Of a stretch of DNA of 37,398 bases, positions 9,743 to 19,212 are shown one piece after another. Below the pieces are notes generated by a model, which worked only from the letters and a program-made list of their open reading frames with translations, was not told the DNA's origin and did not search any database. The stretch covers positions 1 through 37,398 of the forward strand of contig CAJQPA010000054.1 of the NCBI GenBank assembly GCA_905480145.1. Direction: 5' to 3'. The translations under genes and the position numbers were made by a program. Origin of the DNA: an uncultured Flavobacteriales bacterium (GTDB lineage: Bacteria > Bacteroidota > Bacteroidia > Flavobacteriales_D > Crocinitomicaceae). How positions within the stretch are numbered: position 1 is the first letter of the stretch; the number at the start of each line of letters is the position of its first letter.

Positions 9743-10534
9743 ATGAAAGCAGCAATTGTGCTCTTTTTAATTAGTCTTTCATTGTTCTCTTTTTCACAAG
9801 GAAATGTGGACGGCTTCTTTAAGTCAAAAGGTGAATTAGATTTAGCTTTTTCTGGTAGTATTAGTAACTCAACAAAATATTTTAGAACACTAGGTCCTAT
9901 TAAATATAAGAGGTTTCAAGCAATTGTTGGGGCATTTGGCACATATGGAATAACTGATAACCTGAATGTAATTGTCAGTCTACCCTTGGTCAATTTTAAG
10001 TTGCAAGATGCTTCCGTTTTCGCAAAGTATAAACTGATAAATGTTACTTCGAAAAAAGGATTGGTGAACATTGCTCCTGCCTTAGGCGTTTCATTTCCAA
10101 TGTCGAATTATCCAACACAATCTGGTCAAGCAATTGGACAAAGAGCAACCATAATACAACCAAAGTTAGTCGTACAATATAAGCACGTCAAAAATTGGTT
10201 TATTCAAACCCAAGGAGGGTATAACTATACTATAGATCCTGTTCCGCCCGCTATCGTTGCTTCTGCAAAGGCCGGGTACATTTATAAAGACTGGTATTTT
10301 GATGCTTGGTTCGATTACCAATATGGAATTGGTGGTAAAGATTATGGTATAGATGCTCCCGATTTTCGCGAATTAGGTGTTTCCTTTAGCAAGATTGGAG
10401 GTGTTATATACAAAAACGTAGGCAAAAAGTCTGGAGTGTTTTTAAATGGAAGTTATATTCTTTCAGGAAGAAATATTGGCCAAACAATTACGATTAGTGG
10501 AGGCTATGTGCTTAAACTGAAAACTGCCAAATAA
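9743..10534 (+). CDS. Small outer-membrane beta-barrel protein, function unknown
   Basis: A protein of 263 residues with a clear signal peptide (MKAAIVLFLISLSLFSFSQ) and alternating hydrophobic/polar strands rich in Tyr, Gly and aromatic ends, typical of an outer-membrane barrel of about 10-12 strands. It looks like the 'transporter' barrels often annotated as MetA-pathway or phenol-degradation-like proteins, but I do not recognise the family with certainty. It is not a PorP/SprF protein: the usual QDPxFxQY N-terminus is absent. It starts one base after the GPx stop, so it probably shares the GPx transcript, and it ends just before a hairpin shared with the convergent ileS gene. Confidence 0.8.
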   Translation: MKAAIVLFLISLSLFSFSQGNVDGFFKSKGELDLAFSGSISNSTKYFRTLGPIKYKRFQAIVGAFGTYGITDNLNVIVSLPLVNFKLQDASVFAKYKLINVTSKKGLVNIAPALGVSFPMSNYPTQSGQAIGQRATIIQPKLVVQYKHVKNWFIQTQGGYNYTIDPVPPAIVASAKAGYIYKDWYFDAWFDYQYGIGGKDYGIDAPDFRELGVSFSKIGGVIYKNVGKKSGVFLNGSYILSGRNIGQTITISGGYVLKLKTAK

Positions 10535-10535
10535 T

Positions 10536-10565
10536 AAAGGACCTACTTAGAATAGCAGGCCCTTT
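10536..10565. terminator. Hairpin between convergent barrel gene and ileS
   Basis: AAAGGACCT (10536-10544) pairs with AGGCCCTTT (10557-10565) with a single A/C mismatch and a 12-nt loop. It lies between two convergent genes and could end transcription from both sides, although the U-tracts are interrupted. Confidence 0.55.
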
Positions 10566-10577
10566 CAAATTCAATTT

Positions 10578-13500
10578 TTATCCTTTTACCAAGTTAATTT
10601 TAGTATCCTCTACTTCTGCTAAATCGGTCAATAAAGAATCATCACCAAGCGATTCAAACAATACGTCATTTGCTAAAACTTCATTACAAACGTAATCTTT
10701 ATTTGCAATGATTGCTCCTTGAATCAACTTGTTTGTATCCACTTTAAGTAAAATTCTATCTGTAATTTCTAAGCCTGAATCTTTTCTCAAGTTTTGAACT
10801 CTATTCACCAATTCTCTGGCAATACCTTCTGCTTTTAACTTCTCAGAAATGGTTACATCCAAAGCGACCGTCACACCTCCTTCAGAACTAACCAACCATC
10901 CCGGTATGTCTTTCGCATTGATATCAAAATCACCCATATCTAGGTTAATTGCTTCTCCATTAATTTCTCCAGACCAACCTTTTTCCGATTCGATCTTCGC
11001 GATATCATCAGAACTAAATTGCGCAACCATTCCAGCAATTGCTTTCATGTGTTTACCATATTTAGGCCCGATTGTTTTAAAGTTCGGCTTAATACTTTTT
11101 ACCAAGACACTATTGTCTTCGGCTAATAATTCTAGTTCCTTCACATTCACTTCTGAAAGAATCAAATCTTTCACATGGTTAATGTTTTCAGCAAATTTTT
11201 CATCTAAAACAGGAACCATTATTTTCTGTAACGGCTGTCTTACTCTAATTCTTTCTTTCTTTCTCAAACCAAGAACTAAAGAAGATGTTTTTTGCGCGAT
11301 TTCCATTTGAGCCTCTAATTCAAGGTCAATAAATGATTCATCTACTAAGGGGAAATCAGCTAAATGGATTGATTCCAACGTTGATTTATTCGAAACTTTA
11401 TTCAAATCTAAAAATAGCTGATCCATGAAGAATGGTGCAATCGGCGATGCCAAAATTGCGACTTTCTCCAAGCACGTATACAACGTTTGGTAAGCAGACA
11501 GTTTATCATTTATACCTGCCTCATCAGTCGCCTGTTTCCAATAACGTCTTCTGCATAAACGAACATACCAGTTCGATAATTGATCTCCAACAAATTCTTG
11601 GATTAACCTTCCCGCTTTCGTTGGTTCATAAGTGTTGTATGCTTCATCCACATTTTTAATCAATGAATTCAATTTAGAAAGTACCCAACGGTCAATTTCT
11701 GGTCTTTGTTCCAAGGCTAGATCTGGTGCAGAATAATCAAAGTCATCCATATTTGCATACAATCCAAAGAATGAATAGGTATTGTATAACGTTCCGAAGA
11801 ATTTACGTTGTGTTTCTGTGATTCCTTCTAAATCAAACTTGAGGTTATCCCAAGGTTGAGCATTTGTAATCATGTACCAACGCGTTGCATCTGGTCCGTA
11901 TTTATCCAATGTTGTAAAAGGATCAACAGCGTTACCCAAACGTTTCGACATTTTCTGTCCGTTCTTGTCTAGAACAAGCCCATTAGAAACAACATTTTTA
12001 TAGGCAACAGAATCAAATACCATGGTAGAAATCGCATGTAATGTGTAGAACCATCCTCTCGTTTGATCCACACCTTCAGCGATAAAATCTCCAGGGTATC
12101 CTTTTTTATCGTCAATTTTTTCTTTGTTCTCAAATGGATAATGCCATTGAGCATAAGGCATAGATCCCGAATCAAACCAAACATCAATAAGATCTGCTTC
12201 GCGTTTCATTACTTTACCAGAATCTGAAACCAATGTAATTTCATCCATATAATTCTTGTGCAAATCGACTTTTTCATAATTCTCTTTGGACATATTTCCA
12301 ACCTCGAATTCTGCCAATGGATTCGCATCCATTACCCCAGCAGTAAAGGCTTTGTCACATTCCATTTTTAATTCTTCAATAGAAGAAATGCATACTCTCT
12401 CGTCCCCTTCTTCTGTTGACCAAATTGGAATAGGAATACCCCAATATCTTGAACGAGATAAATTCCAATCATTCAAATTTTCTAACCATTTGCCAAAACG
12501 ACCCGTACCCGTAGATTCTGGTTTCCAGTTAATCGTTTTGTTCAACTCTTGCATTCTTTCTCTGTTCTGTTTTGCTTTCACAAACCATGAATCCAAAGGA
12601 TAATATAAAACAGGTTTATCAGTTCTCCAACAATGCGGGTAACTGTGAACATATTTTTCTACTTTAAATGCTTTGTTTTCTATCTTTAATTTGATTGCGA
12701 TCTCAACATCCACAGACTTGTCTGGAGCCACACCGTCATCATAATATTCATTCTTTACATATTTACCAGCAAATTCACCCATATGAGAAGTGAAGCGACC
12801 TTGTAAATCAACAAGAGGTGTTGGATTGTCATTCTCATCAAGAACTAATAATCCAGGCACACCAGCGTCTGCAGCAACCTTCGCATCATCCGCACCAAAG
12901 GTAGGCGCCGTGTGAACGATTCCTGTTCCATCCTCTGTCGTTACGAAATCTCCTATAATCACTTGAAATGCATTCTCTTTATTCTCAAAAGGCTCGGCAT
13001 ATGGCAACAATTGTTCGTATTTCAATCCAGCCAAATCTTTTCCTAAACATTCTCCAACCACACAGTATGGAATTGATTTATCTCCTTCATTGTATGTTGC
13101 TAAATCAGATTCAGATTCAACAACCGAATATCCTTTTGCAAACTGATAACCAACTAATTTTTTCGCTAGAACAACATTGATTTCTTTGAACGTATATTGA
13201 TTAAATGTTTTCACCAATACATACTCGATTTTCGGTCCAACAGCTAAAGCCGTATTCGACGAAAGAGTCCAAGGTGTAGTTGTCCAAGCCATCAAGTGAA
13301 TATCATCACTCTGACCAAACGGTATATTTTGTCCAGCTCCTAATTTAAATTGAGCAACAACTGTTGTATCTGTTACATCTCTATAGCATCCTGGTTGGTT
13401 CAATTCATGCGTCGATAATCCAGTTCCTGCTTTTGGAGAGTAGGGTTGGATTGTGTACCCTTTATAAATAAAATCTTTCTTGTAAAGTTGTCCTAAAAGC

Positions 13501-13988
13501 CACCAAACTGACTCCATGTATTTAGAGTCATAAGTGATATAAGGGTCTTTCATGTCAACCCAATATCCCATTTGTTTGGTCAGGTTGTTCCATATATCCG
13601 TGTATCGCATTACTGCTTCTTTACACGCATTATTATACTCTTCTACCGAAATCTTTTTTCCAATATCTTCTTTGGTTATTCCAAGTTCTTTCTCAACACC
13701 CAACTCAACAGGTAAGCCGTGTGTATCCCATCCTGCTTTACGTTTAACTTGAAACCCTTTCAATGTCTTATAACGACAAAAAATATCCTTAATAGACCGA
13801 CCCATAGCATGGTGAATACCAGGTAGACCATTCGCTGATGGAGGCCCTTCAAAGAACACGAATGACTCCTTTCCTTCTCTTGTCGAAATTGATTTTTCAA
13901 AGACACTGTTTTCTTCCCAGTTCTTCAAAACGCGACTAGCGATATTAGGTAAGTCTAATCCTTTGTACGTTGGATATTTATTGCTCAT
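10578..13988 (-). CDS. ileS: Isoleucyl-tRNA synthetase, type 2, GIHH signature
   Basis: Charges tRNA-Ile with isoleucine in the cytoplasm; 1136 residues, the long type 2 (eukaryote-like) form. Visible landmarks in order: the ATP-binding signature region GPPSANGLPGIHHAMGR (residues 48-64), WDTHGLPVELG, the editing-domain entry WTTTPWTLSSNTA, GTGIVHTAPTFGADD, WFDSGSMPYAQWHYP, and the KMSKR loop (about 679-683). A long C-terminal extension with LKAEGIARELVNRVQNLRK is typical of type 2. The usual HIGH tetrapeptide is replaced by GIHH (57-60): first and third positions are swapped. Type 2 enzymes tolerate mupirocin, and this variant has been linked to very high resistance. It is divergent from dxs and carries its own promoter box at 14025-14032. 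Confidence 0.97.
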   Translation of the reverse strand: MSNKYPTYKGLDLPNIASRVLKNWEENSVFEKSISTREGKESFVFFEGPPSANGLPGIHHAMGRSIKDIFCRYKTLKGFQVKRKAGWDTHGLPVELGVEKELGITKEDIGKKISVEEYNNACKEAVMRYTDIWNNLTKQMGYWVDMKDPYITYDSKYMESVWWLLGQLYKKDFIYKGYTIQPYSPKAGTGLSTHELNQPGCYRDVTDTTVVAQFKLGAGQNIPFGQSDDIHLMAWTTTPWTLSSNTALAVGPKIEYVLVKTFNQYTFKEINVVLAKKLVGYQFAKGYSVVESESDLATYNEGDKSIPYCVVGECLGKDLAGLKYEQLLPYAEPFENKENAFQVIIGDFVTTEDGTGIVHTAPTFGADDAKVAADAGVPGLLVLDENDNPTPLVDLQGRFTSHMGEFAGKYVKNEYYDDGVAPDKSVDVEIAIKLKIENKAFKVEKYVHSYPHCWRTDKPVLYYPLDSWFVKAKQNRERMQELNKTINWKPESTGTGRFGKWLENLNDWNLSRSRYWGIPIPIWSTEEGDERVCISSIEELKMECDKAFTAGVMDANPLAEFEVGNMSKENYEKVDLHKNYMDEITLVSDSGKVMKREADLIDVWFDSGSMPYAQWHYPFENKEKIDDKKGYPGDFIAEGVDQTRGWFYTLHAISTMVFDSVAYKNVVSNGLVLDKNGQKMSKRLGNAVDPFTTLDKYGPDATRWYMITNAQPWDNLKFDLEGITETQRKFFGTLYNTYSFFGLYANMDDFDYSAPDLALEQRPEIDRWVLSKLNSLIKNVDEAYNTYEPTKAGRLIQEFVGDQLSNWYVRLCRRRYWKQATDEAGINDKLSAYQTLYTCLEKVAILASPIAPFFMDQLFLDLNKVSNKSTLESIHLADFPLVDESFIDLELEAQMEIAQKTSSLVLGLRKKERIRVRQPLQKIMVPVLDEKFAENINHVKDLILSEVNVKELELLAEDNSVLVKSIKPNFKTIGPKYGKHMKAIAGMVAQFSSDDIAKIESEKGWSGEINGEAINLDMGDFDINAKDIPGWLVSSEGGVTVALDVTISEKLKAEGIARELVNRVQNLRKDSGLEITDRILLKVDTNKLIQGAIIANKDYVCNEVLANDVLFESLGDDSLLTDLAEVEDTKINLVKG

Positions 13989-14024
13989 TATACGTCTAAT
14001 TATTTTCTATTATTTTCGGATACG

Positions 14025-14032
14025 CAAAGATA
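14025..14032 (-). promoter_or_regulatory. -7 promoter box TATCTTTG of ileS
   Basis: Read on the minus strand this is an exact TANNTTTG match, 36 bp before the ileS ATG. A TTG at 14055-14057 (minus strand) lies 22 bp upstream, slightly longer than the usual spacing. Confidence 0.55.
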
Positions 14033-14130
14033 ATGAATTTCCAGTTAATTTTAGCAACGCAAACCTATCGGCTTTAAAGGAATGACGGAATGTTAAAAAA
14101 CACAAAAATTAAAATAAAATGAACGCAAGT

Positions 14131-14161
14131 TTGTTAAGCTACCATTAAAGGATTAATTTTG
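14131..14161 (+). promoter_or_regulatory. dxs promoter: TTG, 20 bp, TAATTTTG
   Basis: TTG at 14131-14133 and an exact TANNTTTG box at 14154-14161 are separated by 20 bp, matching both halves of the Bacteroidota promoter consensus. Transcription would start just before the dxs ATG at 14176, giving a leader of only about 8 nt. Confidence 0.65.
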
Positions 14162-14175
14162 CTTAATTACAAGCT

Positions 14176-16128
14176 ATGTCAGAATTTAAAGCAGGCCCAT
14201 TTTTAGACCGGATTCAATTACCGGAGGATCTTAGAAATAACTTTTCTATTGATGACTTACCGCAGGTTTCAGAAGAAGTGCGTCAGTATATTGTTGATGT
14301 TATTTCTGAAATTGGTAATAGCCATTTTGGTGCAAGCTTAGGCGTCGTAGAATTGACAGTTGCATTGCATTATGTTTTTAATACCCCCTATGACCAGCTG
14401 GTTTGGGATGTTGGACACCAAGCATACGGGCATAAGATCCTAACAGGAAGAAAGGACGTTTTCCATACCAATCGAATTAAAGGTGGCATTTCTGGTTTTC
14501 CAAAACGTTCAGAAAGTAACTTTGACACTTTCGGTGTGGGTCATTCATCTACCTCTATTTCTGCTGCATTAGGAATGGCCGTTGCGAACAATTACAAAGG
14601 TGAAAAAGAGAGGCAACATATTGCTGTTATTGGAGATGGTGCAATGACTGCTGGACTGGCATTTGAAGGGATGAATCATGCAGGATATGAAAAAGATGCG
14701 AATCTTTTGGTTGTCTTGAATGACAATTGTATGTCTATCGACCCGAATGTAGGTGCTTTACGAGATTACTTAACAGATATTACTACTTCACATACTTACA
14801 ATAAAGTGAAAGATGAAGTTTGGAACCTTTTAGGAAAAGTTTCCAAATTTGGACCGGACGCTCAGTCGGTTGCATCAAAAATTTCAACTGCACTTAAAGG
14901 TTCTTTGCTCAAACAAAGTAATTTGTTCGAGGCACTTAACTTTCGGTATTTTGGTCCAGTTGACGGACATGATGTTATTGGTTTAGCGAAAGTAATGGAA
15001 GATTTAAAAGATATTCCTGGTCCAAAAATATTACATTGCATAACACGTAAAGGTGCTGGATATAAGTTTTCTGAAGAAGGAGACCCAACAAAATGGCATG
15101 CTCCTGGCGTTTTTAATAAAGATACCGGTGAAATTGTCAAGGTTGTTCCTAAATCACCTCAACCACCTAAATACCAAGAGGTCTTTGGGCATTCCATAGT
15201 TGAATTGGCTGAGACAAACGATAAAATAATGGGGGTAACTCCTGCAATGCCTTCTGGTTCTTCCATGAACATTATGATGAAGGCAATGCCGGAAAGAACT
15301 TTCGACGTAGGAATTGCTGAGCAACATGCCGTTACTTTTTCAGCCGGTCTGGCGACACAAGGAATGGTTCCTTTTTGTAATATTTATTCTTCGTTCATGC
15401 AAAGAGCTTTTGACCAAGTACTACATGATGTTGCCATACAGAATTTAAACGTTGTTTTTTGTTTAGATCGTGGCGGATTAGTCGGAGCTGATGGGGCTAC
15501 ACACCACGGGGCTTATGATTTATCTTATATGCGTTGTATTCCAAACATGACGGTTAGTGCTCCAATGAATGAAACAGAATTAAGAAACATGATGTTCACT
15601 GCTCAGCAGGAAGATATGGGGCCTTTTTCTATCCGTTACCCTAGAGGTAAGGGCGTTCAAACAAAATGGAAAACACCGTTCCAAGCAATAAAAGTTGGGC
15701 AAGGAAGAAAAGTCACGAATGGTGATGATATCGCAATTTTAACAATTGGTCATCCAGGTAACTTCGCGCAAGAAGCGATAAAAGAACTGAAATCAACGGG
15801 AGCTTCAATTGCTCATTATGACATGCGTTTTGTGAAGCCGATTGATGAAGTAATGTTACACGAAGTTTTTTCTAAGTTCTCAAAAATTATTACAATCGAA
15901 GACGGTTGTTTAATGGGAGGGTTTGGTTCAGCAGTAATTGAATTCATGGCGGATCAAAAATACAATGCAGAGATTGTACGTTTAGGAATTGAAGACGCAT
16001 ATGTTCATCATGGAACTCAAGAGGAACTTTGGGCAGATTGCGGATTTGATAAGGATGCAATTGTTAAGACAATCAAGTCAATGCTTAATCTTTCTATTCC
16101 AGAAAAGGTATCTGCTAACATTGGCTAA
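14176..16128 (+). CDS. dxs: 1-deoxy-D-xylulose-5-phosphate synthase
   Basis: Thiamine-diphosphate enzyme that condenses pyruvate and glyceraldehyde 3-phosphate, the first step of the non-mevalonate isoprenoid pathway. It has 650 residues, slightly longer than the usual 620-640. DVGHQAYGHKILTGRK (78-93) carries the conserved substrate-side His residues. The thiamine-diphosphate/Mg motif is GDGAMTAG (153-160) with the paired NDN at 182-184. The transketolase-like middle domain has IAEQHAVTFSAGLA with the catalytic Glu, and the C-terminal domain follows (EDGCLMGGFGSAV). The ATG at 14176 fits the family N-terminus and the promoter. It is followed by a transporter gene after 90 bp. Confidence 0.97.
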   Translation: MSEFKAGPFLDRIQLPEDLRNNFSIDDLPQVSEEVRQYIVDVISEIGNSHFGASLGVVELTVALHYVFNTPYDQLVWDVGHQAYGHKILTGRKDVFHTNRIKGGISGFPKRSESNFDTFGVGHSSTSISAALGMAVANNYKGEKERQHIAVIGDGAMTAGLAFEGMNHAGYEKDANLLVVLNDNCMSIDPNVGALRDYLTDITTSHTYNKVKDEVWNLLGKVSKFGPDAQSVASKISTALKGSLLKQSNLFEALNFRYFGPVDGHDVIGLAKVMEDLKDIPGPKILHCITRKGAGYKFSEEGDPTKWHAPGVFNKDTGEIVKVVPKSPQPPKYQEVFGHSIVELAETNDKIMGVTPAMPSGSSMNIMMKAMPERTFDVGIAEQHAVTFSAGLATQGMVPFCNIYSSFMQRAFDQVLHDVAIQNLNVVFCLDRGGLVGADGATHHGAYDLSYMRCIPNMTVSAPMNETELRNMMFTAQQEDMGPFSIRYPRGKGVQTKWKTPFQAIKVGQGRKVTNGDDIAILTIGHPGNFAQEAIKELKSTGASIAHYDMRFVKPIDEVMLHEVFSKFSKIITIEDGCLMGGFGSAVIEFMADQKYNAEIVRLGIEDAYVHHGTQEELWADCGFDKDAIVKTIKSMLNLSIPEKVSANIG

Positions 16129-16218
16129 TCAAGATTTATAAGCGTTTCCTGTTACCAATAAATAAATTTCATATTTGTTCCATTAATTCTGCTTATTTTG
16201 CCCAAACAAAATAGTTTT

Positions 16219-17853
16219 ATGAGCAAAAATAATATTCAAAAAACAAATTACGGAGCACTCTCCACTTTAACTACTGTTTTCTTTTTCTGGGGATTTATAG
16301 CTGCTGGAAATAGTGTCTTTATTCCCTTTTGTAAAAGCTATTTCGATCTCGACCAATTCCAAAGTCAATTAATTGACTTTGCCTTTTATGGCGCTTATTA
16401 TCTTGGGGCACTCGGATTATTTGTTTTTGGAACTTCTACTGGGAAGGACCTTGTTGGATCTTGGGGATACAAAAAAAGTATTGTTTATGGATTATTATTT
16501 TCAGCATTGGGGGCCGGTGCAATGATAATTTCCGTGTACCTTAATCTATTCACCGGAATGCTCATTGGACTCTTCATTGTCGCGTTGGGATTCTCTTTGC
16601 AGCAAACTTCTGCAAATCCATTTATGATTTCATTAGGCGACGAATCGTCTGGGGTAAGCAGAATTAATCTGGGAGGAGGAGTTAATAGTTTAGGAACGAC
16701 CATAGGCCCTCTAATTGTTTCATTGGCCCTGTTCGGAACCACAGCATCACTCACCGATGAAATGATTCAAGCATTGAGCTTAACAAAAGTGATTATTCTT
16801 TATGCCTGTGTTGGCGCACTTTTTATAGGTGTAGCCGCGTTGTTCGGTCTTTCTAAAAAAGTTCCTGAGGGAAAAATAAAAGGTGATTTAAAAGAACATG
16901 AAAGTGTTTCAAAAGCATCCCGATTGTTAATCATAATTACAGGGTTACTCATCATCTGCTTCGCTCCCGTTTTTTATAGTTACAAGTCAGGCCTAACTTG
17001 GACAAACGATGAGGCTGAGCAAGTGCGACTTGTTGGATGGTCAGGAGGCTTATTGGTAACAATCATTGGTTTATTGTATAGTTATTTCAAAGGAGCCAAA
17101 GAAAAAATAGGTTGGGGAGCAATGCAGTATCCACAATTAACATTGGGTATGTTGGCCATTTTTGTGTATGTAGGTGTTGAAGTTGCAATTGGATCAAATT
17201 TAGGAGAGCTACTTAAACAAGATGAGTTTGGAGGTTATGAAAGTTCGCAAATAGCACCTTTTGTAGCAATGTTTTGGGGTAGTTTAATGATAGGTCGCTG
17301 GACAGGAGCTATCAGTGCATTTAATCTAAAAAGTAGAACAAAAAATATCTTAAGATTTATTATACCACTAATTGCTTTTGGAGTTGTTTTAGTAGTTTCA
17401 AAACTTGCAGGATATGACATCTCGCCGCTCTACTGGTATATCCTATGTGTGGCGGTACAAATTATCGCATTTTATATTTCGCAAGATAAACCAGCAAAAA
17501 CCTTGGCGCTATATGGAACTCTAGGGGTGGTTGCAATGGTTATAGGTTTGTCAACAACCGGAATAACTGCAGTTTATGCATTTTTAAGTGCCGGTTTATT
17601 TTGCTCAATCATGTGGCCTTGTATATTCTCTCTTTCACTCGCGGGACTGGGGAAATATCAGACACAAGGATCTGCATTTTTAGTGATGATGATATTAGGA
17701 GGAGGCATAATTCCTCCATTACAAGGAAAGCTTTCTGACGTAATTGGTATTCAACCTTCTTTCATCGTAGGAGCTATATGTTTTGCTTACCTTACTTTCT
17801 TTGCTTGGTTTGTGGGTAAGTCACTAAAGAAACAAGGTGTAGATTTTGAGTAG
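16219..17853 (+). CDS. FHS-family sugar:H+ symporter (MFS)
   Basis: An inner-membrane sugar transporter of the major facilitator superfamily, FHS (fucose/glucose/galactose) family, 544 residues with at least 12 hydrophobic segments. Family marks are FFFWGFIAAGNSVFIPF in the first helix, YGAYYLGAL in the second and GFSLQQTSANPFM in the fourth. A TTG at 16198 would add seven residues, but the ATG at 16219 gives the normal FHS N-terminus. A central charged loop (about residues 210-235) and long inserts make it longer than the roughly 430-residue FucP type, as in many Bacteroidota paralogues. The substrate cannot be named from sequence alone. It is probably expressed alone or weakly from dxs read-through. 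Confidence 0.88.
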   Translation: MSKNNIQKTNYGALSTLTTVFFFWGFIAAGNSVFIPFCKSYFDLDQFQSQLIDFAFYGAYYLGALGLFVFGTSTGKDLVGSWGYKKSIVYGLLFSALGAGAMIISVYLNLFTGMLIGLFIVALGFSLQQTSANPFMISLGDESSGVSRINLGGGVNSLGTTIGPLIVSLALFGTTASLTDEMIQALSLTKVIILYACVGALFIGVAALFGLSKKVPEGKIKGDLKEHESVSKASRLLIIITGLLIICFAPVFYSYKSGLTWTNDEAEQVRLVGWSGGLLVTIIGLLYSYFKGAKEKIGWGAMQYPQLTLGMLAIFVYVGVEVAIGSNLGELLKQDEFGGYESSQIAPFVAMFWGSLMIGRWTGAISAFNLKSRTKNILRFIIPLIAFGVVLVVSKLAGYDISPLYWYILCVAVQIIAFYISQDKPAKTLALYGTLGVVAMVIGLSTTGITAVYAFLSAGLFCSIMWPCIFSLSLAGLGKYQTQGSAFLVMMILGGGIIPPLQGKLSDVIGIQPSFIVGAICFAYLTFFAWFVGKSLKKQGVDFE

Positions 17854-17978
17854 ATTAACATTGCCGAGAATTATTAAAAGCGTAAATTATCGCTATAAGC
17901 GGCACTAACGTTTGCTTTTTTATCAAAAGCTATCGCTTCTTCTTATTTAGATTCATTTTAAATACCATGTTTGAGGTA

Positions 17979-18009
17979 TTGTAGAAAGGAGGCAAAATCA
18001 TCAACTTTG
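17979..18009 (+). promoter_or_regulatory. Promoter of the porin/FMN-protein pair
   Basis: TTG at 17979-17981 is followed after 20 bp by CAACTTTG (18002-18009), one mismatch from TANNTTTG. It lies 12 bp before the porin ATG at 18021, again implying a very short leader. Confidence 0.45.
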
Positions 18010-18020
18010 CAGAAAAAAAA

Positions 18021-19211
18021 ATGATGAAAAATCTCTGGATTTACGTATTTGTTTTTGCTCTATCGTTTTCGACAGAAGCACAGATATTTATTGACTCCAC
18101 GATTAACAGTTCTACAAAAAAGATAATTTATAATACTGCTGGTAAGTTTTCTTTAGGAAGTTATGGAGAAGCTCATTTAAATGCACCAATCGAGTCCGGC
18201 AAAGCCCAAAACGCCAAAGCAGATTTACATCGCGTTATTTTATTCATGGGTTATAAGTTTAATAAAAACCTGCAATTCTTTAGTGAAATAGAATTCGAAC
18301 ATGTCCAAGAGGTCTATGTTGAACAAGCCTATCTAAACTATAGTGTCAATTCTGCCATTAATTTTAAAACAGGAGTTATCCTAATTCCTATGGGATACGT
18401 GAATGAATTTCATGAGCCTACCTTGTTCAACGGAGTTGAAAGACCAATAATCGATAAAACGATTATTCCTGCCACATGGAGAGAACTAGGTTTTGGGATG
18501 CATGGCTTAGCCAAAAGAGCGAATATTAAATACCAACTTTATGTCGTTAACGGCTTTAAAGGTTATGACGGAAATGCTACAATTTCAGGTTCAGGTGGAC
18601 TAAGAGGGGCTAGACAAAAAGCAACAAAGGCAACTGTAAGAAAACCGTCTTTTACAGGTAAGGTTACTTTTTACGGAATTGGAGGGTTGCATTTAAGTCT
18701 GTCTGGCTATTATGGTCAAACAGAATCAAGCCTATATTCCTCAGTTTCTTTAGATGATGAAATGGCCGTTGCGAGAGCCGACAGCAGCATCCTTGGGGTA
18801 GGAATGGCAGCAATTAATATTGAGTATAAAATACAAAATTTTAAACTTCGCGCTCAAGGGGTTCTTACTTCGCTATCAAATACAGACCAGTACAACACGT
18901 TTACAAATTCTGCCGTTGCAGATCAAATAATGGGTTATTATAGTGAACTTGGCTATGATTTAAGATTGAAAAAGGGTAAGAACTTTCCAAAATTAATTCC
19001 TTTTGTCCGCTATGAAAATTTCGACACACATTTTAAAGTAGGATCACAATTGAATAGAAATGAGGAGTACAATCGTGAAATATTAACAGGTGGACTAGGT
19101 TTTCAACTAACTGCTGGAACGATTTTTAAGGCAGATTACCAATGGATAAAAACAACATTGAATCCAAAGCCAACAGGAATGTTTAACGTCGGATTTGGGT
19201 TTTGGTTCTAA
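18021..19211 (+). CDS. Outer-membrane porin, phosphate-selective-porin-like
   Basis: A 396-residue protein with a signal peptide (residues 1-20, ending STEAQ) and a 16-strand-type porin pattern. YGEAHLN near the N-terminus, then FNKNLQFFSEIEFEH, and FKTGVILIPMGYVNEFHEP resemble the OprO/OprP-like porins common in Bacteroidota, with the run of Gly/Tyr/Phe strands ending in the aromatic C-terminus GFGFWF expected for BAM-dependent insertion. Two ATGs in a row (18021 and 18024) leave the exact start open by one residue. The next gene starts one base after its stop, so the two proteins are probably made together. Substrate specificity is unknown. Confidence 0.85.
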   Translation: MMKNLWIYVFVFALSFSTEAQIFIDSTINSSTKKIIYNTAGKFSLGSYGEAHLNAPIESGKAQNAKADLHRVILFMGYKFNKNLQFFSEIEFEHVQEVYVEQAYLNYSVNSAINFKTGVILIPMGYVNEFHEPTLFNGVERPIIDKTIIPATWRELGFGMHGLAKRANIKYQLYVVNGFKGYDGNATISGSGGLRGARQKATKATVRKPSFTGKVTFYGIGGLHLSLSGYYGQTESSLYSSVSLDDEMAVARADSSILGVGMAAINIEYKIQNFKLRAQGVLTSLSNTDQYNTFTNSAVADQIMGYYSELGYDLRLKKGKNFPKLIPFVRYENFDTHFKVGSQLNRNEEYNREILTGGLGFQLTAGTIFKADYQWIKTTLNPKPTGMFNVGFGFWF

Positions 19212-19212
19212 T

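Noticed and set aside
10849-13752. Plus-strand frames inside ileS (up to 153 codons)
   Set aside because: They lie antisense to a fully conserved ileS and show no independent promoter or motif.
17875-17935. Possible terminator after the sugar transporter
   Set aside because: Only a 6-bp AAAAGC/GCTTTT pairing across a long loop, with mismatches beyond it; not convincing enough to list.
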